Shown: piece after piece, positions 9,144 through 18,325 of the stretch
Layout of the letters: the number at the start of each line of letters is the position of its first letter
How positions within the stretch are numbered: the stretch's first letter is position 1
NCBI RefSeq assembly: GCF_003586445.1
Contig: NZ_CP030028.1
Span: 4,548,501-4,612,500 of the forward strand
Length of the DNA: 64,000 nucleotides
Direction: 5' to 3'
Source of the DNA: Bacillus sp. Y1
Lineage (GTDB): Bacteria; Bacillota; Bacilli; Bacillales; Cytobacillaceae
Program-made: the position numbers and the translations under genes
The notes under the pieces: generated by a model
What the model was told of the DNA's origin: nothing
Database searches by the model: none
Seen by the model: the letters and a program-made list of their open reading frames with translations, nothing else

Positions 9144-10406
9144 CTAATTAAAAAGTGCAAAGAGCTTATAAACAACATAGTTTACTAGGTTACCGCCTTG
9201 GTCGATACTAGAGATCATGTTGGTTCCTTCAGGCATATCAAAGTGTGCATCAATTGCCATTTGGGTGTGAAGCGGAGCAAGATCTGTTGCCATGTAAAGT
9301 GATAATGCGATAACTACAGTACCTGCGATAACAGAGTGGATAATATTCCCTCTTGCGGCACCGACAATAAATGCAACGATAAATGGAATGGTTGCCAAGT
9401 CACCGAATGGTAATAGATTGTTACCAGGTAAAATAACTGCTAATGCAACGGTAATAGGTACAAGAATAAGAGCGGTTGCTATGACTGATGGATGTCCGAT
9501 GGCTACAGCCGCGTCTAATCCGATGTAAATATTGTCTGCACCGAACTTTTTACTTAAGAAATTACGAGCAGCTTCTGATACTGGCAGTAATCCTTCCATG
9601 AGAATTTTAACCATTCTAGGCATAAGGAACATTACCCCACCCATTGCCATTCCGACCTTTATGATGTCCCCAGCTCCATAACCAGCCAGCGCACCAAGCC
9701 CAATACCTAAGATAAGCCCCATAAAAATTGGTTCACCGAAAACACCAAATCTTTTTTGAATGGTATCTGGATCAGCGTGAAGATTTTTTATTCCGGGAAT
9801 TTTCTGAATTAACCAAACAAGCGGAATACCAATTGGTGCATACGATGCTGTACTTCCTGTTGGAATTGAAATTCCTGGTAGTTGAAAGTAGTTTTCTAGC
9901 ATTGGCGCTGTCCAGTCAGCAATTTTAAGAATGATAATTTGGAAAATAACTGCAGCAATTAAAGCTTGAACGATACTACCTGATAATGCGTAAACTACTG
10001 CACCTGCAAATGTGAAGTGCCAGAAATTCCAAATATCTACCATCATCGTTTTCGTCGTTTTTGTTACAAGCATGATGATATTAACGACTAACCCTAGAGG
10101 AATAATAAATGCTGCGATTGGTGATGCCCATGATATAGTTGCTGCACCTGGCCAACCAACGTCAATCACATTTAATTCTATTCCAAACCTCTCTACCATC
10201 CCATTAGCGGCAGGTCCAAGATTATTAACTAGCAAATCTACGACCATGAAAATACCGATAAATCCAACGCCGATCGTTAAACCTGAACGAAACGCCTTCC
10301 CTGGCTTTTGACCAAAAAGCATACCTAGAAGAAAGATGGCTACTGGTAAAATTACCGTTGGTCCTAGTCCTAAAAATGCCTGTAAAGCTTCAACCATGTC
10401 CTTCAT
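9144..10406 (-). CDS. PTS EIIC, galactitol/pentitol family
   Basis: 420-residue polytopic membrane permease of the GatC/SgcC type, which imports the polyol while EIIB phosphorylates it. Many hydrophobic helices are visible, starting LGLGPTVILPVAIFLLGMLFG. The conserved region GKAFRSGLTIGVGFIG at about 36-51 is typical of the family. It has no fused IIA or IIB domain; those are separate genes just upstream in the same operon. The start at 10406 has a GAGGAGG site. Confidence 0.93.
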   Translation of the reverse strand: MKDMVEALQAFLGLGPTVILPVAIFLLGMLFGQKPGKAFRSGLTIGVGFIGIFMVVDLLVNNLGPAANGMVERFGIELNVIDVGWPGAATISWASPIAAFIIPLGLVVNIIMLVTKTTKTMMVDIWNFWHFTFAGAVVYALSGSIVQALIAAVIFQIIILKIADWTAPMLENYFQLPGISIPTGSTASYAPIGIPLVWLIQKIPGIKNLHADPDTIQKRFGVFGEPIFMGLILGIGLGALAGYGAGDIIKVGMAMGGVMFLMPRMVKILMEGLLPVSEAARNFLSKKFGADNIYIGLDAAVAIGHPSVIATALILVPITVALAVILPGNNLLPFGDLATIPFIVAFIVGAARGNIIHSVIAGTVVIALSLYMATDLAPLHTQMAIDAHFDMPEGTNMISSIDQGGNLVNYVVYKLFALFN

Positions 10407-10578
10407 ATTTCTTCCTCCTCAAACTAAGTACAATACTTTTCTACTACTCTGTTTTCGGATAAGTCGTTTCACATGAACCTATCTTTCTTTCCATAGTTAA
10501 GAATGACGGGTTTTACAAAATCTTGATTTTCGTTAAGGAAACAACTGCTTTCGAAAACAGTTATAAAAAATGACTAAA

Positions 10579-10863
10579 TCATTTTTTAATCTCCTCAAGA
10601 ATCTGCTGCTTCACATCATCTAATCCAATTCCTGTTAAGAAAGCTCTTGCGTTGATGACTGGGAATGGGTAATCCTTACCAGTTATAGTTGTTGTCACAA
10701 GTAAGTCAGCAGAATCTAAATATCCTGATACCTCAGTTATTTTGCACTGAATTAAGTTAGCCTGGATGTTGTTTGCACTACACATTTCGATAATTGCCTC
10801 ATTTACCACTGTAGAAGTTGCAATACCTGCACCACATGCTACTAAAATTGTCTTTTTCTTCAT
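10579..10863 (-). CDS. PTS EIIB, galactitol/pentitol family
   Basis: 94-residue cytoplasmic EIIB. The phosphocysteine is Cys10 in VACGAGIATSTVV, the family signature. It passes phosphate from EIIA to the incoming polyol at EIIC. It is 17 nt downstream of the EIIA gene. A small hairpin (AACTG/CAGTT, 10542-10562) separates it from EIIC. Confidence 0.93.
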   Translation of the reverse strand: MKKKTILVACGAGIATSTVVNEAIIEMCSANNIQANLIQCKITEVSGYLDSADLLVTTTITGKDYPFPVINARAFLTGIGLDDVKQQILEEIKK

Positions 10864-10880
10864 AGAAAACCCCTGCCCCT

Positions 10881-11351
10881 CTAATGATTTAATTTACTTT
10901 CAAGTAAATCAATGATTTTATCTTTACTATGTTCCTTTGATATTTCCTTTAATGTTTCTTCATTTTGAAAGATTTGCATTAAGCTTTGAAGTAATTTTAA
11001 TTGCGCATGCTGTTGATCCATTGCAAGCATAAAGACAAGCTTCACTGGAGTAACGGTTCCGATTTCCCCCATAATTCCAAAATCCACTTCGTTTTTTAAA
11101 ACAGCCACACTAATGGCTTTTCTATTCACATGCTCAATGTCCGTATGTGGAATTGCGACAGAACATCCTAGTGTTGGCAGGCCTGTTGGAAAAGTCTTCT
11201 CTCTTTCGATCACTGCATCGATATAGCTTTCTTTGACGACACCTTGTTCGTATAAATTTCTAGCCATGTTTTGAAGAACTTCTTCGTTTGTTGTTCCATC
11301 CAAGTCTACCATTATGAGTGATTCTTCTAGACAAACGGTGTCCATTTTCAT
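10881..11351 (-). CDS. PTS EIIA, galactitol/mannitol-fructose type
   Basis: 156-residue EIIA domain protein that receives phosphate from HPr. The active-site histidine is His69 in SVAIPHTD. The fold pattern is EIIA-fructose/mannitol-like (PTGLPTLGCSVAIPHT, then VKLVFMLAMDQQHAQLKLLQSL). The start at 11351 follows AAGGAGAAG; ATG three codons in is a near alternative. First structural gene after the regulator. Confidence 0.92.
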   Translation of the reverse strand: MKMDTVCLEESLIMVDLDGTTNEEVLQNMARNLYEQGVVKESYIDAVIEREKTFPTGLPTLGCSVAIPHTDIEHVNRKAISVAVLKNEVDFGIMGEIGTVTPVKLVFMLAMDQQHAQLKLLQSLMQIFQNEETLKEISKEHSKDKIIDLLESKLNH

Positions 11352-11425
11352 TCTTCTCCTTACTTTCGTTTATAGTTTTACTAGGTTTGTATTTTTAAGC
11401 ATCCCCCTTTTCACAAGATAGATTA

Positions 11426-13486
11426 TTAGACAGCTGAGTACTTCGAAATCACCTGGAGAAGTTCATCTGACGACTTTGATTCGATCAGCCTCATAGTATC
11501 CTCCTGATTACTAGCTAGCTTCATAAGTTGCATCAATGCTCTTAAATGCTGGTGCTTATCTAAAGCAGCAATTGTAATAATGATTTGGACTGAATATTCA
11601 TTGTATTGAACAGGTTCTTCTAGCCTAAGAAGACTCATACTAACCTCGTTTACACCACTTTCAGGATCTGCGTGAGGTATAGCTATATTGTTCCCGATAA
11701 TAATATAAGGGTCTTCGTTGTCGTACAACCGAAGCATTTCCTCTACATAAGAGGGTGTAACACTACCACTCTCAACTAAAGGTCTTGAGCAAATTTGAAG
11801 TGCTTCCTGCCACGATTTCATTCTTTTTTCTAAGGTGATAGTTTCAGGTACGATAAGCTCATTTAAATTTCTCTTCGGTAACTCCATAGGTTTCGCCAAA
11901 TGTGGTGTATGATCTAGGCGAAAATGTGATTCAAGCTCCTTTTGTAGCTGCTCTCGACTTTCAATGGTCGCATGTTTTTCAATAATATCGATTACGTGAT
12001 ACACATTCATAACCGATGGTGTGTAGCCGTTTAGCTCCTGCATTACCTGTTTTCGTAACCGATATTTTTCTTCTCTTTCCAGAAACGTTTTAACAAGGAT
12101 TTGTTTACGATTCGTTTGTAGAAAAGTGGTAGTAAAGACAAGATCATAATCAAGTGTATAAACATGAAATTCTCGGACGGACAAAGCATCAATAAATACA
12201 AACTCTGGAAACAATTCTCGCAAGGTACTTTCGAGTAATCTTGATACACAAATACCCTTCGGACAAACAACGAGAGCTTTAATTTTCTTTTGGAGGCTAT
12301 CCCCCTGTCTAGAAAGCCAACCGCCGATAAGCATTGTAAAATAAGTGGATTCGCTCTCCGGAATATTTCCTCCAATAAGCTGTTCTAATGGTTTCATAGA
12401 TTTCCTTACAAGATGATGTAGCTCCTTAAATTCATTGCTTACTGTATTTTCTAAGGGGTTTGTAATCGATAGCTTATATTTAATTCTGTAATACGCTGGT
12501 TTAACATGTAGAAGGATTTTATTTAAAAGCTGATCTTTTTCTTGTAATCGCACACATGCATTTTTCTCAAATAGAGAGAGCATAAGACTAATAGAGTGAT
12601 ATAATTCAGGAAATGTTTTGTCTGCATTGCGTTCAGAAGAGGATACATTTGTTGTTAAAAGGTGCAATGTGATAAATAATCTTTCTTCCATCGGGATTTG
12701 ATCTAAATCCTGTAAAAGCTCTTCTGCTGCTTGAAATTCCTTCGTATCAGACAGCTCATAATAATGAATATGAAAAGGTTCAATTAATTTCCCTTGAGTA
12801 ATGCGTCTTAGAAGTAATATGAGTATGTAGGGCATTGATTCGATTTTTTCATCAGTAAACTTTAGATTTAATTTTCTTTCAACCTCTTCCACACGTTCAT
12901 GAAAGGTATCAATCTCCGATAGTGGAATGGAAGTTAACTCTTCAATCCACCTTTTTCCATTCGTCATTTCAATCGTTTTAAAGATGATGTTAATCAATAG
13001 CTGTCGCTTATTAAACTCCTTACCTTCGATAAGGTAGCCATACTGCCTATAGTACTTAATTGTTAAATCAAAGATATCAAGCTGGAGTTGAGCATTTTTT
13101 AGATCGTTAATTATAGTATTACGACTTACACTAAGGCACGAAGTAAAATGGTAAAGTGAAAGTTCTTCACTTCTGCTTAATAGCATGAGTATCAATAGAT
13201 TTACTCTTTCGTTTTCAGAAAGAATGTATGCATCTGTTTCATCTAAGGCATTTTCATTCAGGAGAGTTGTAAAATGCACCTTATTTAGAAGAAATAATCC
13301 AGACTTTGTTCTTTTGATCTCAGGTAAACCTGTCGCTATTAACCAATCGTTAATTTTGTTAATGCTATAACCAACCTGTCTTCTGCTAAGAGAAAACCGC
13401 TCTTCCAGATCCTTGTTTTTTATACTCGGATTAATAAGAATTTCATGAAGTATTTGACTGCTTCTCTCGTCTAAATCCATTGTCAT
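11426..13486 (-). CDS. PRD-containing transcriptional regulator with EIIB- and EIIA-like domains
   Basis: 686-residue BglG/MtlR-type activator whose activity is set by PTS phosphorylation. Order: N-terminal HTH (DLEERFSLSRRQVGYSINKIN at about 27-47), a second HTH segment (LSVSRNTIINDLKNAQLQL), two PRD domains at about 170-400, an EIIB-like domain (VVCPKGICVSRLLESTL) and a C-terminal EIIA-like domain with the phosphohistidine motif NIAIPHADPES. It starts at 13486 after AAGGAGG and heads the polyol operon. In PRD2 the place where a histidine is usual reads YFTMLIGGWL, and PRD1 shows MPYILILLLRRI. Some regulatory histidines may therefore be missing; this rests on memory of the family and is not an alignment. 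Confidence 0.9.
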   Translation of the reverse strand: MTMDLDERSSQILHEILINPSIKNKDLEERFSLSRRQVGYSINKINDWLIATGLPEIKRTKSGLFLLNKVHFTTLLNENALDETDAYILSENERVNLLILMLLSRSEELSLYHFTSCLSVSRNTIINDLKNAQLQLDIFDLTIKYYRQYGYLIEGKEFNKRQLLINIIFKTIEMTNGKRWIEELTSIPLSEIDTFHERVEEVERKLNLKFTDEKIESMPYILILLLRRITQGKLIEPFHIHYYELSDTKEFQAAEELLQDLDQIPMEERLFITLHLLTTNVSSSERNADKTFPELYHSISLMLSLFEKNACVRLQEKDQLLNKILLHVKPAYYRIKYKLSITNPLENTVSNEFKELHHLVRKSMKPLEQLIGGNIPESESTYFTMLIGGWLSRQGDSLQKKIKALVVCPKGICVSRLLESTLRELFPEFVFIDALSVREFHVYTLDYDLVFTTTFLQTNRKQILVKTFLEREEKYRLRKQVMQELNGYTPSVMNVYHVIDIIEKHATIESREQLQKELESHFRLDHTPHLAKPMELPKRNLNELIVPETITLEKRMKSWQEALQICSRPLVESGSVTPSYVEEMLRLYDNEDPYIIIGNNIAIPHADPESGVNEVSMSLLRLEEPVQYNEYSVQIIITIAALDKHQHLRALMQLMKLASNQEDTMRLIESKSSDELLQVISKYSAV

Positions 13487-13526
13487 GTCCTCCTTGGTTA
13501 CATAGTATCATTCATAAAAATAAAAA

Positions 13527-13540
13527 TGTACACGTTTTCA
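13527..13540 (-). promoter_or_regulatory. cre site (CcpA) before the polyol operon
   Basis: Minus strand TGAAAACGTGTACA fits the cre consensus TGWAANCGNTNWCA at 13 of 14 positions. It lies about 40-55 nt upstream of the regulator start codon, a position suited to repression by CcpA when glucose is present. Confidence 0.7.
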
Positions 13541-13560
13541 TTCCAATTTATTACCATGGT

Positions 13561-13608
13561 GATGTACATCAATGGGATGTACAATGTGTATTGTCTCACA
13601 TTGTACAT
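13561..13608. promoter_or_regulatory. Cluster of TGTACA palindromes, likely operator region
   Basis: GATGTACATC at 13561-13570 is a perfect palindrome. A perfect 12-bp inverted repeat with an 8-nt spacer follows: ATGTACAATGTG at 13577-13588 and CACATTGTACAT at 13597-13608. A further TGTACA occurs inside the cre at 13527. This is the best candidate binding site for the PRD regulator. No clear -35/-10 pair was found around it. Confidence 0.6.
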
Positions 13609-13660
13609 TCTGCCGAAAGGTATCGTTAATAGGGATTTGGCAATAGGTTGCTGACAACAT

Positions 13661-13689
13661 AAAAAGAACGCAATGATTGATTGCGTTCT
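13661..13689 (-). terminator. Terminator of minJ
   Basis: Stem AGAACGCAAT/ATTGCGTTCT with a 5-nt loop. On the minus strand it is followed by TTTTTATG. It lies about 90 nt after the minJ stop. Confidence 0.9.
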
Positions 13690-13780
13690 CTTGATTAGGT
13701 ATTCCTATGAATATAAATTGCTAACTTATTTGTTCAAGGTGCCTTTTCTATCTGGAATATTCCATTTATGAAAAATAACA

Positions 13781-14971
13781 TCAAACCGCTTCTGTTCCCC
13801 ACTTCTTCTCATCCTGTACAAACAGGATTCCCAACTCATGATGATCGCCTTCGTAGAGAGCTCGCTGGACAAAGCGAACTTGTCCATTGACGTCTAACAC
13901 CTCAAGCTTACAGTGAGCACGGTTCCGTTGCAGTGCCTCATAGACCTCGGCTTCGTTATGCACGATGGTTCCATTTACCTTAGAAACAATCTCCCCAACG
14001 GATAGCTGCATTTTTTGTGCGGGAGAATGTGGTAGCACGCCTAAAATCATGACACCTTGATTGCGTTTCGAAAAATAGAAGGGACCACTTTCTTCCTTCG
14101 TCTTTTGGCTAAAGTAGATCACCTCGCGACCTAGGATTCCGATCGCAACGACCGCTAATGATAGAATCGGGAGCCAATATGAAGCGATCGCGATTGCTGT
14201 TAGAACGAAACCATGAGCCATGATTTGCTTTCCGACATGTGTGACTGCCTGGGTTGGCAGAGCTCCTTGGATATGCTGATAATGCCCAAGTGCGAACGGA
14301 ACTAGTAGTAGTCCGTAGCCTTCTCCACCAACATTAAACACTGGCCACCATTCAAACGGCAGCTGCTGGAGGGCATCTCCAGGGATCAACAGAAGAAGCG
14401 GCAACATCCATACTCGCTTGAGTTCGTGAACGCCTACTCGTTGGCCGCGCTTGCTCGTCATGAGCTTAGGCGAGGTCCCCTTCTTTCCATTTTTCAAAAT
14501 AAGAATGCCTTCTGCAATGACTAGTAGAGCTAGAAGGACCGTGATGGACGGGTAGAGCTTGTCTTTTAGACTGCTGAAGAGATCAGGGAAAAGTGGGATG
14601 CTCCAGTCCTTGCCCGCAGTGAAAAAGATAGTGAAGAAGGTGAGACCCACTGTGTATACCGATGATAGTAGGCGTACACGAATGCTCAGGATGATCGTGA
14701 TTGCTGCGATAAACAGGATAGCTGCTAGCGGAATGACCACTCCCGCTGTGATCATGATGATCGACAGTCCGAATCCGAGCAATAGTCCGAGCGGTAGTAA
14801 CTGCCGAAGCTCAAAGTAGGCATTTTCGGCGCGAACGTGAAAATGACTTCGCTCTCTCTTTACTCGAGAAACTCCTAAAAATGCCGCGAGTAGGAATGTG
14901 AAGTAAAACACTGGATGTATTAATAGTTTTGCGAATCCCCAAGCCATTTCTAATAGCCACTCTAGAACCAA
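13781..14971 (-). CDS. minJ: Cell-division topological determinant MinJ (membrane PDZ protein)
   Basis: About 396 residues. The N-terminal half is a bundle of hydrophobic helices. The C-terminal 90 residues form a PDZ domain (GVMILGVLPHSPAQKMQLSVG, then IVSKVNGTIVHNEAEVYEAL). MinJ links DivIVA to MinD at poles and septa in Bacillus. Length, domain order and the neighbour ctpB all match B. subtilis minJ. The frame is open to 14992 with only TTG/GTG starts. TTG at 14971 is preferred because GGTGG lies 5 nt ahead, but the start is uncertain by up to 7 codons. Confidence 0.88.
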   Translation of the reverse strand: MVLEWLLEMAWGFAKLLIHPVFYFTFLLAAFLGVSRVKRERSHFHVRAENAYFELRQLLPLGLLLGFGLSIIMITAGVVIPLAAILFIAAITIILSIRVRLLSSVYTVGLTFFTIFFTAGKDWSIPLFPDLFSSLKDKLYPSITVLLALLVIAEGILILKNGKKGTSPKLMTSKRGQRVGVHELKRVWMLPLLLLIPGDALQQLPFEWWPVFNVGGEGYGLLLVPFALGHYQHIQGALPTQAVTHVGKQIMAHGFVLTAIAIASYWLPILSLAVVAIGILGREVIYFSQKTKEESGPFYFSKRNQGVMILGVLPHSPAQKMQLSVGEIVSKVNGTIVHNEAEVYEALQRNRAHCKLEVLDVNGQVRFVQRALYEGDHHELGILFVQDEKKWGTEAV

Positions 14972-15111
14972 ACTAGCCACCAACCTTATCAATCTATTTC
15001 CGAACTTTCCTATTAATCTTTATTTTACCAAATGAAAGGAGAATTCGATATTAGAAATATTTTGGATAATAGTGGATATGAGATTTTAGGGGAATATTCT
15101 CGGAATTTCCA

Positions 15112-15149
15112 TAACAAAAATACCCTCTTACCCATGAGGATAAGAGGGT
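15112..15149 (-). terminator. Terminator of ctpB
   Basis: ACCCTCTTA pairs with TAAGAGGGT around a short loop. ATTTTTGTT follows on the minus strand. The ctpB stop is only a few nt away, so minJ must have its own promoter in the 120 nt that follow. Confidence 0.9.
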
Positions 15150-15154
15150 CAATC

Positions 15155-16609
15155 TTATTTCGCCAACAACCGGAGTCCAGTCTGCAGTTGCGTGTCATTG
15201 CTATCCTTCTTCATTTCTTCAACCACCGCACTCTGGAGAGCACTGGCTGTTTTGCTGTCAATTTTCCCCGTCATCTCTAAATCGTGTTGACGTTGGAAGG
15301 CCATGACCGACGTTTCGGTACGGTCGTTGAAATACCCGTCTTCACGCCCCGGGTCGAGTCCAAGTGCCTTCAGCATTTGCTGGGCATTTTTAATTTGCTC
15401 GTTGTTCATATCCTTCTCTAGCGCTTCGGTAATCTGAAGCGGATGCGTGTGATATAGGTCGGATTGAACCACCTTCACATCAGGTTCAATCCCCTTTTTG
15501 TGAATCCAGTTTCCGTCAGGTGTTAACCACTTAAACAGCGTGAGCTTAATGTTGCTGCCATCTCCCATCGGGACCGCCTGCTGAACGGTTCCTTTTCCGA
15601 ACGTGGTTTCCCCAATGAGCTGGAATCCTTCCGCTTCCTGCAGTGCACCGGCAAGAATTTCAGAGGCAGAGGCACTACCTTTATCAATCAATACCGCAAC
15701 AGGATAGTCCTTATCCTTCGTTAGGTTTGAAAAATAGCGCATCTTTTCGCCATCACGTTTCTCGATTTGCACGAATGGTTTTTCCTTTGACACGAATTCT
15801 TTCAAGATTTCCTCCACGCTTGATAAAAGCCCACCTGGATTGCCTCGAACATCAATCAGTAACCCATCGATGCCTTTATCTTCAAGCGCCTTTAACTCCT
15901 TTTTAAACTCTTTAGCGGTTTCCTCTGAGAAAGTGGTGATCTCAAGATAACCGATTTCCTTCCCATTCTGCTTTTTCACATCACTATGCACCGTGATTTG
16001 TGGAATTTCATCGCGCTTCACGTTGACAACAAGAGGCTCGGATAAGCCACTACGGGCGATTTCCAGCTTCACCTTTGTTCCTTTTTTCCCGCGGATTTTG
16101 AGGGTTGCTTCATATAGGTCCACTCCGTCCAAGCTTTCTCCATCCACCGATAGTATTTGGTCATTTGGACGCAAGCCCGCTTTTTCGGCTGGCGAATCTT
16201 TAAATGGTGACACGATGACAATTTTCCCGTCAACTAGACCTACCTCTGCCCCAATCCCCTCAAACGATGATTCTAGCGTGCTGCTAAATTGCTTGGCCGT
16301 TTCTTTATCCATGTACACAGAGTACGGATCATCGAGTGTGGTGAGCATCCCTTGAATTGCACCCTCGATGAGCTTTTCTTGATCCACACTTTCTACATAA
16401 CTAGTTAAAATTAACTCGTAGGCTTTTTCGACTTTTTCCAATTCTTCTAGATTAATAGCCTGAGGGGTTCCCTCGTCGCTGCTTTCGGTATGTAACTCCA
16501 CCTTGGACTCTGCCGCTAAAGCACCAGTATAATGCAAATATCCATATGTTCCTCCAGCACCTGTCAGCAATGACCCCGTCATTAGCAAGGCGACCCATTT
16601 TCGATTCAT
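15155..16609 (-). CDS. ctpB: Carboxy-terminal processing serine protease CtpB
   Basis: 484-residue secreted or membrane-anchored S41 protease. N-terminal signal/anchor (WVALLMTGSLLTGAGGTYGY), PDZ domain at about 110-190, then the protease core with Ser314 in GSASASE, Lys339 in FGKGTV and Gln343. The 25-residue Ser-Lys distance and the +4 Gln are those of CtpB. The C-terminus (about 400-465) is a peptidoglycan-binding domain 1 repeat (NAQQMLKALGLDPGREDGYF). In B. subtilis CtpB cleaves SpoIVFA and other forespore-signalling proteins. The start has a GGGAGG site. The 220-nt leader has an inverted repeat TTTCTCCT/AGGAGAAA (16679-16686 and 16726-16733) of unknown meaning. Confidence 0.94.
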   Translation of the reverse strand: MNRKWVALLMTGSLLTGAGGTYGYLHYTGALAAESKVELHTESSDEGTPQAINLEELEKVEKAYELILTSYVESVDQEKLIEGAIQGMLTTLDDPYSVYMDKETAKQFSSTLESSFEGIGAEVGLVDGKIVIVSPFKDSPAEKAGLRPNDQILSVDGESLDGVDLYEATLKIRGKKGTKVKLEIARSGLSEPLVVNVKRDEIPQITVHSDVKKQNGKEIGYLEITTFSEETAKEFKKELKALEDKGIDGLLIDVRGNPGGLLSSVEEILKEFVSKEKPFVQIEKRDGEKMRYFSNLTKDKDYPVAVLIDKGSASASEILAGALQEAEGFQLIGETTFGKGTVQQAVPMGDGSNIKLTLFKWLTPDGNWIHKKGIEPDVKVVQSDLYHTHPLQITEALEKDMNNEQIKNAQQMLKALGLDPGREDGYFNDRTETSVMAFQRQHDLEMTGKIDSKTASALQSAVVEEMKKDSNDTQLQTGLRLLAK

Positions 16610-16758
16610 GAAAAATCCTCCCTAAAAGAAAAGCACTAATTTTTTCTGCATTAACTATGTGTCGGTTTAAGGGTCTATTTCTCCTTCCGAGAGCTGTTGT
16701 TGCTTTGCTAACATTGGCTTCCTCCAGGAGAAACAGCCCCTATATCATACAGAGTTAT

Positions 16759-16784
16759 ACAAAAAACACCCCACAAAGGTGTGA
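16759..16784 (-). terminator. Terminator of the six-TM chemoreceptor gene
   Basis: CACACC pairs with GGTGT around TTTGTGG. A TTTTTTG tail follows on the minus strand, about 50 nt after the stop. Confidence 0.75.
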
Positions 16785-16831
16785 GATGTCTTTGTATAAC
16801 CACTATATGTGTGAAATGGACGAGTTATGAA

Positions 16832-18307
16832 TTAATTCCGGACAACGAGTGTGGCGAGCTGTTCGGTTAAGGTTTCTAATTCTTTGAATGACTCGACCAC
16901 TTGGGTGATTTGGTGGGATTGTTCTTCGACGCTTGCTAGTACTTCTTCTACTGCCGCACTCGACTGCTCGGAAACACTGGATAGCGAAGAGATTTCGTCG
17001 ATAACCGCTTCAGAGTTTTTAGAGAAATGAACGAGACTTTTTTCCACTTCTTCTGCTTGCTGAAGTCCTTGCTTGGATGAGGCGAGCATGGACTGGAACG
17101 TTTGACTCGTTTGCTTGGTCATTTCTAATCCTTTTTCAACTGCAAGCTGACCACCTTGTACTTGGCCCGTTACTTGCACCGTCTTTCTTTGGATTCCATC
17201 TAGGATGGCTTCGATTTCATGTGTGGATGCTTGAGAGGTTTCTGCAAGCTTACGAACTTCCCCAGCTACCACTGCAAATCCCTTACCAGCCTCTCCCGCG
17301 CGTGCTGCTTCGATCGCTGCGTTTAATGCGAGGAGATTGGTTTGATCAGTTACTTCTCTAATTTTTAAAACAATCGCCCCGATTTGCTGGGTTTGATCGT
17401 TTAGCTCTTTCATCAATTGACTTGTATTTTCGACTGAGTCATATACATCTTTCATTTCCGTTTCGAGCGTGTGAATCTTTTTCGTCCCTACTTGAGATGT
17501 GTGCTCTGTTTCAAGCGAGATTTTGTGGAGCGTTTGAGCGGATGTCACAACCCTACGAATCATATCTCCTGACAATTGCATCGTCTCATTCATCCCGGTC
17601 ACGGAGCTTGCTTGAGTCTCCATTCCTTTTGATATTTCAGAGAAGGCTGAAGTCAGCTCAACAGAAATTTGATTTGTTTTCTCAATATTTCTTTTAAAAG
17701 AATGACTGAAGTTTTGCAGTACTCCTACCGATTCTTTTACTTTTTCTAGCAATTCATCAACCTGTTCTTTTCCTTGCTTTAACTCGACTCCGTCGGCTTC
17801 CATCTTTTGGGTTAGTTTTGAAGTAAGTCGTGCCTGTGTAAGGAACATGATTAACGTTACTATATTGATGACATTCAATGAGATTAAGATGGAAACGTCG
17901 GCTCCGTAAAACATTTGCTCATTAAATTTAAAAAAGAAATAATTGCTTAGAGCTAGACCAATCACGCCCGTTATGGCCATTGACCCCACTTGGTTATAAA
18001 TCATGACAACTGCTAGAGCAAAATAGATCATTAAGTAGCTTGATAGCTTCGGAGAACTAGAAACCATAAAGAAAATAAGAATCGCGATCCCAACAGCTAC
18101 AATGTAATGAATATGTAGTGTAAACTTTTTCGTTACGGTTAATGCCGTAATTATGGAAACGAGTGTAAAACCGACAATGGCAAACGTAACAATTCCCTTT
18201 GTGCTAACGTTTGCAGCAAAGTTACTAGCAAGCCCTAAGGCAAAGCAGATCCATAGTAAAATGGTGACCAGCTTGTTTCTTTCCTGCATGTATTGAATTC
18301 TGTCCAT
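16832..18307 (-). CDS. Chemoreceptor with six-helix membrane domain and no extracellular sensor
   Basis: 491 residues. The N-terminal 175 residues are about six closely spaced hydrophobic helices ([18 protein letters not shown] through [18 protein letters not shown]) with no room for an extracellular ligand domain. A coiled-coil MCP signalling domain with the invariant tip [19 protein letters not shown] follows. There is no HAMP. Such receptors often sense membrane or redox state; the signal is unknown here. The frame opens at a TTG at 18322, but GGGGG sits at good spacing before the ATG at 18307. It starts 19 nt after the HD-GYP gene, so the two are co-transcribed. Confidence 0.9.
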   Translation of the reverse strand: MDRIQYMQERNKLVTILLWICFALGLASNFAANVSTKGIVTFAIVGFTLVSIITALTVTKKFTLHIHYIVAVGIAILIFFMVSSSPKLSSYLMIYFALAVVMIYNQVGSMAITGVIGLALSNYFFFKFNEQMFYGADVSILISLNVINIVTLIMFLTQARLTSKLTQKMEADGVELKQGKEQVDELLEKVKESVGVLQNFSHSFKRNIEKTNQISVELTSAFSEISKGMETQASSVTGMNETMQLSGDMIRRVVTSAQTLHKISLETEHTSQVGTKKIHTLETEMKDVYDSVENTSQLMKELNDQTQQIGAIVLKIREVTDQTNLLALNAAIEAARAGEAGKGFAVVAGEVRKLAETSQASTHEIEAILDGIQRKTVQVTGQVQGGQLAVEKGLEMTKQTSQTFQSMLASSKQGLQQAEEVEKSLVHFSKNSEAVIDEISSLSSVSEQSSAAVEEVLASVEEQSHQITQVVESFKELETLTEQLATLVVRN

Positions 18308-18325
18308 ATCAAATTCCCCCAATTG

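Noticed and set aside
12043..12375. Minus-strand ORF of 110 residues inside the PRD regulator
   Set aside because: Alternative frame of a well-supported multi-domain gene with no separate start signal.
16610..16758. Riboswitch in the ctpB leader
   Set aside because: The inverted repeat TTTCTCCT/AGGAGAAA suggests structure, but no known riboswitch consensus was recognised.
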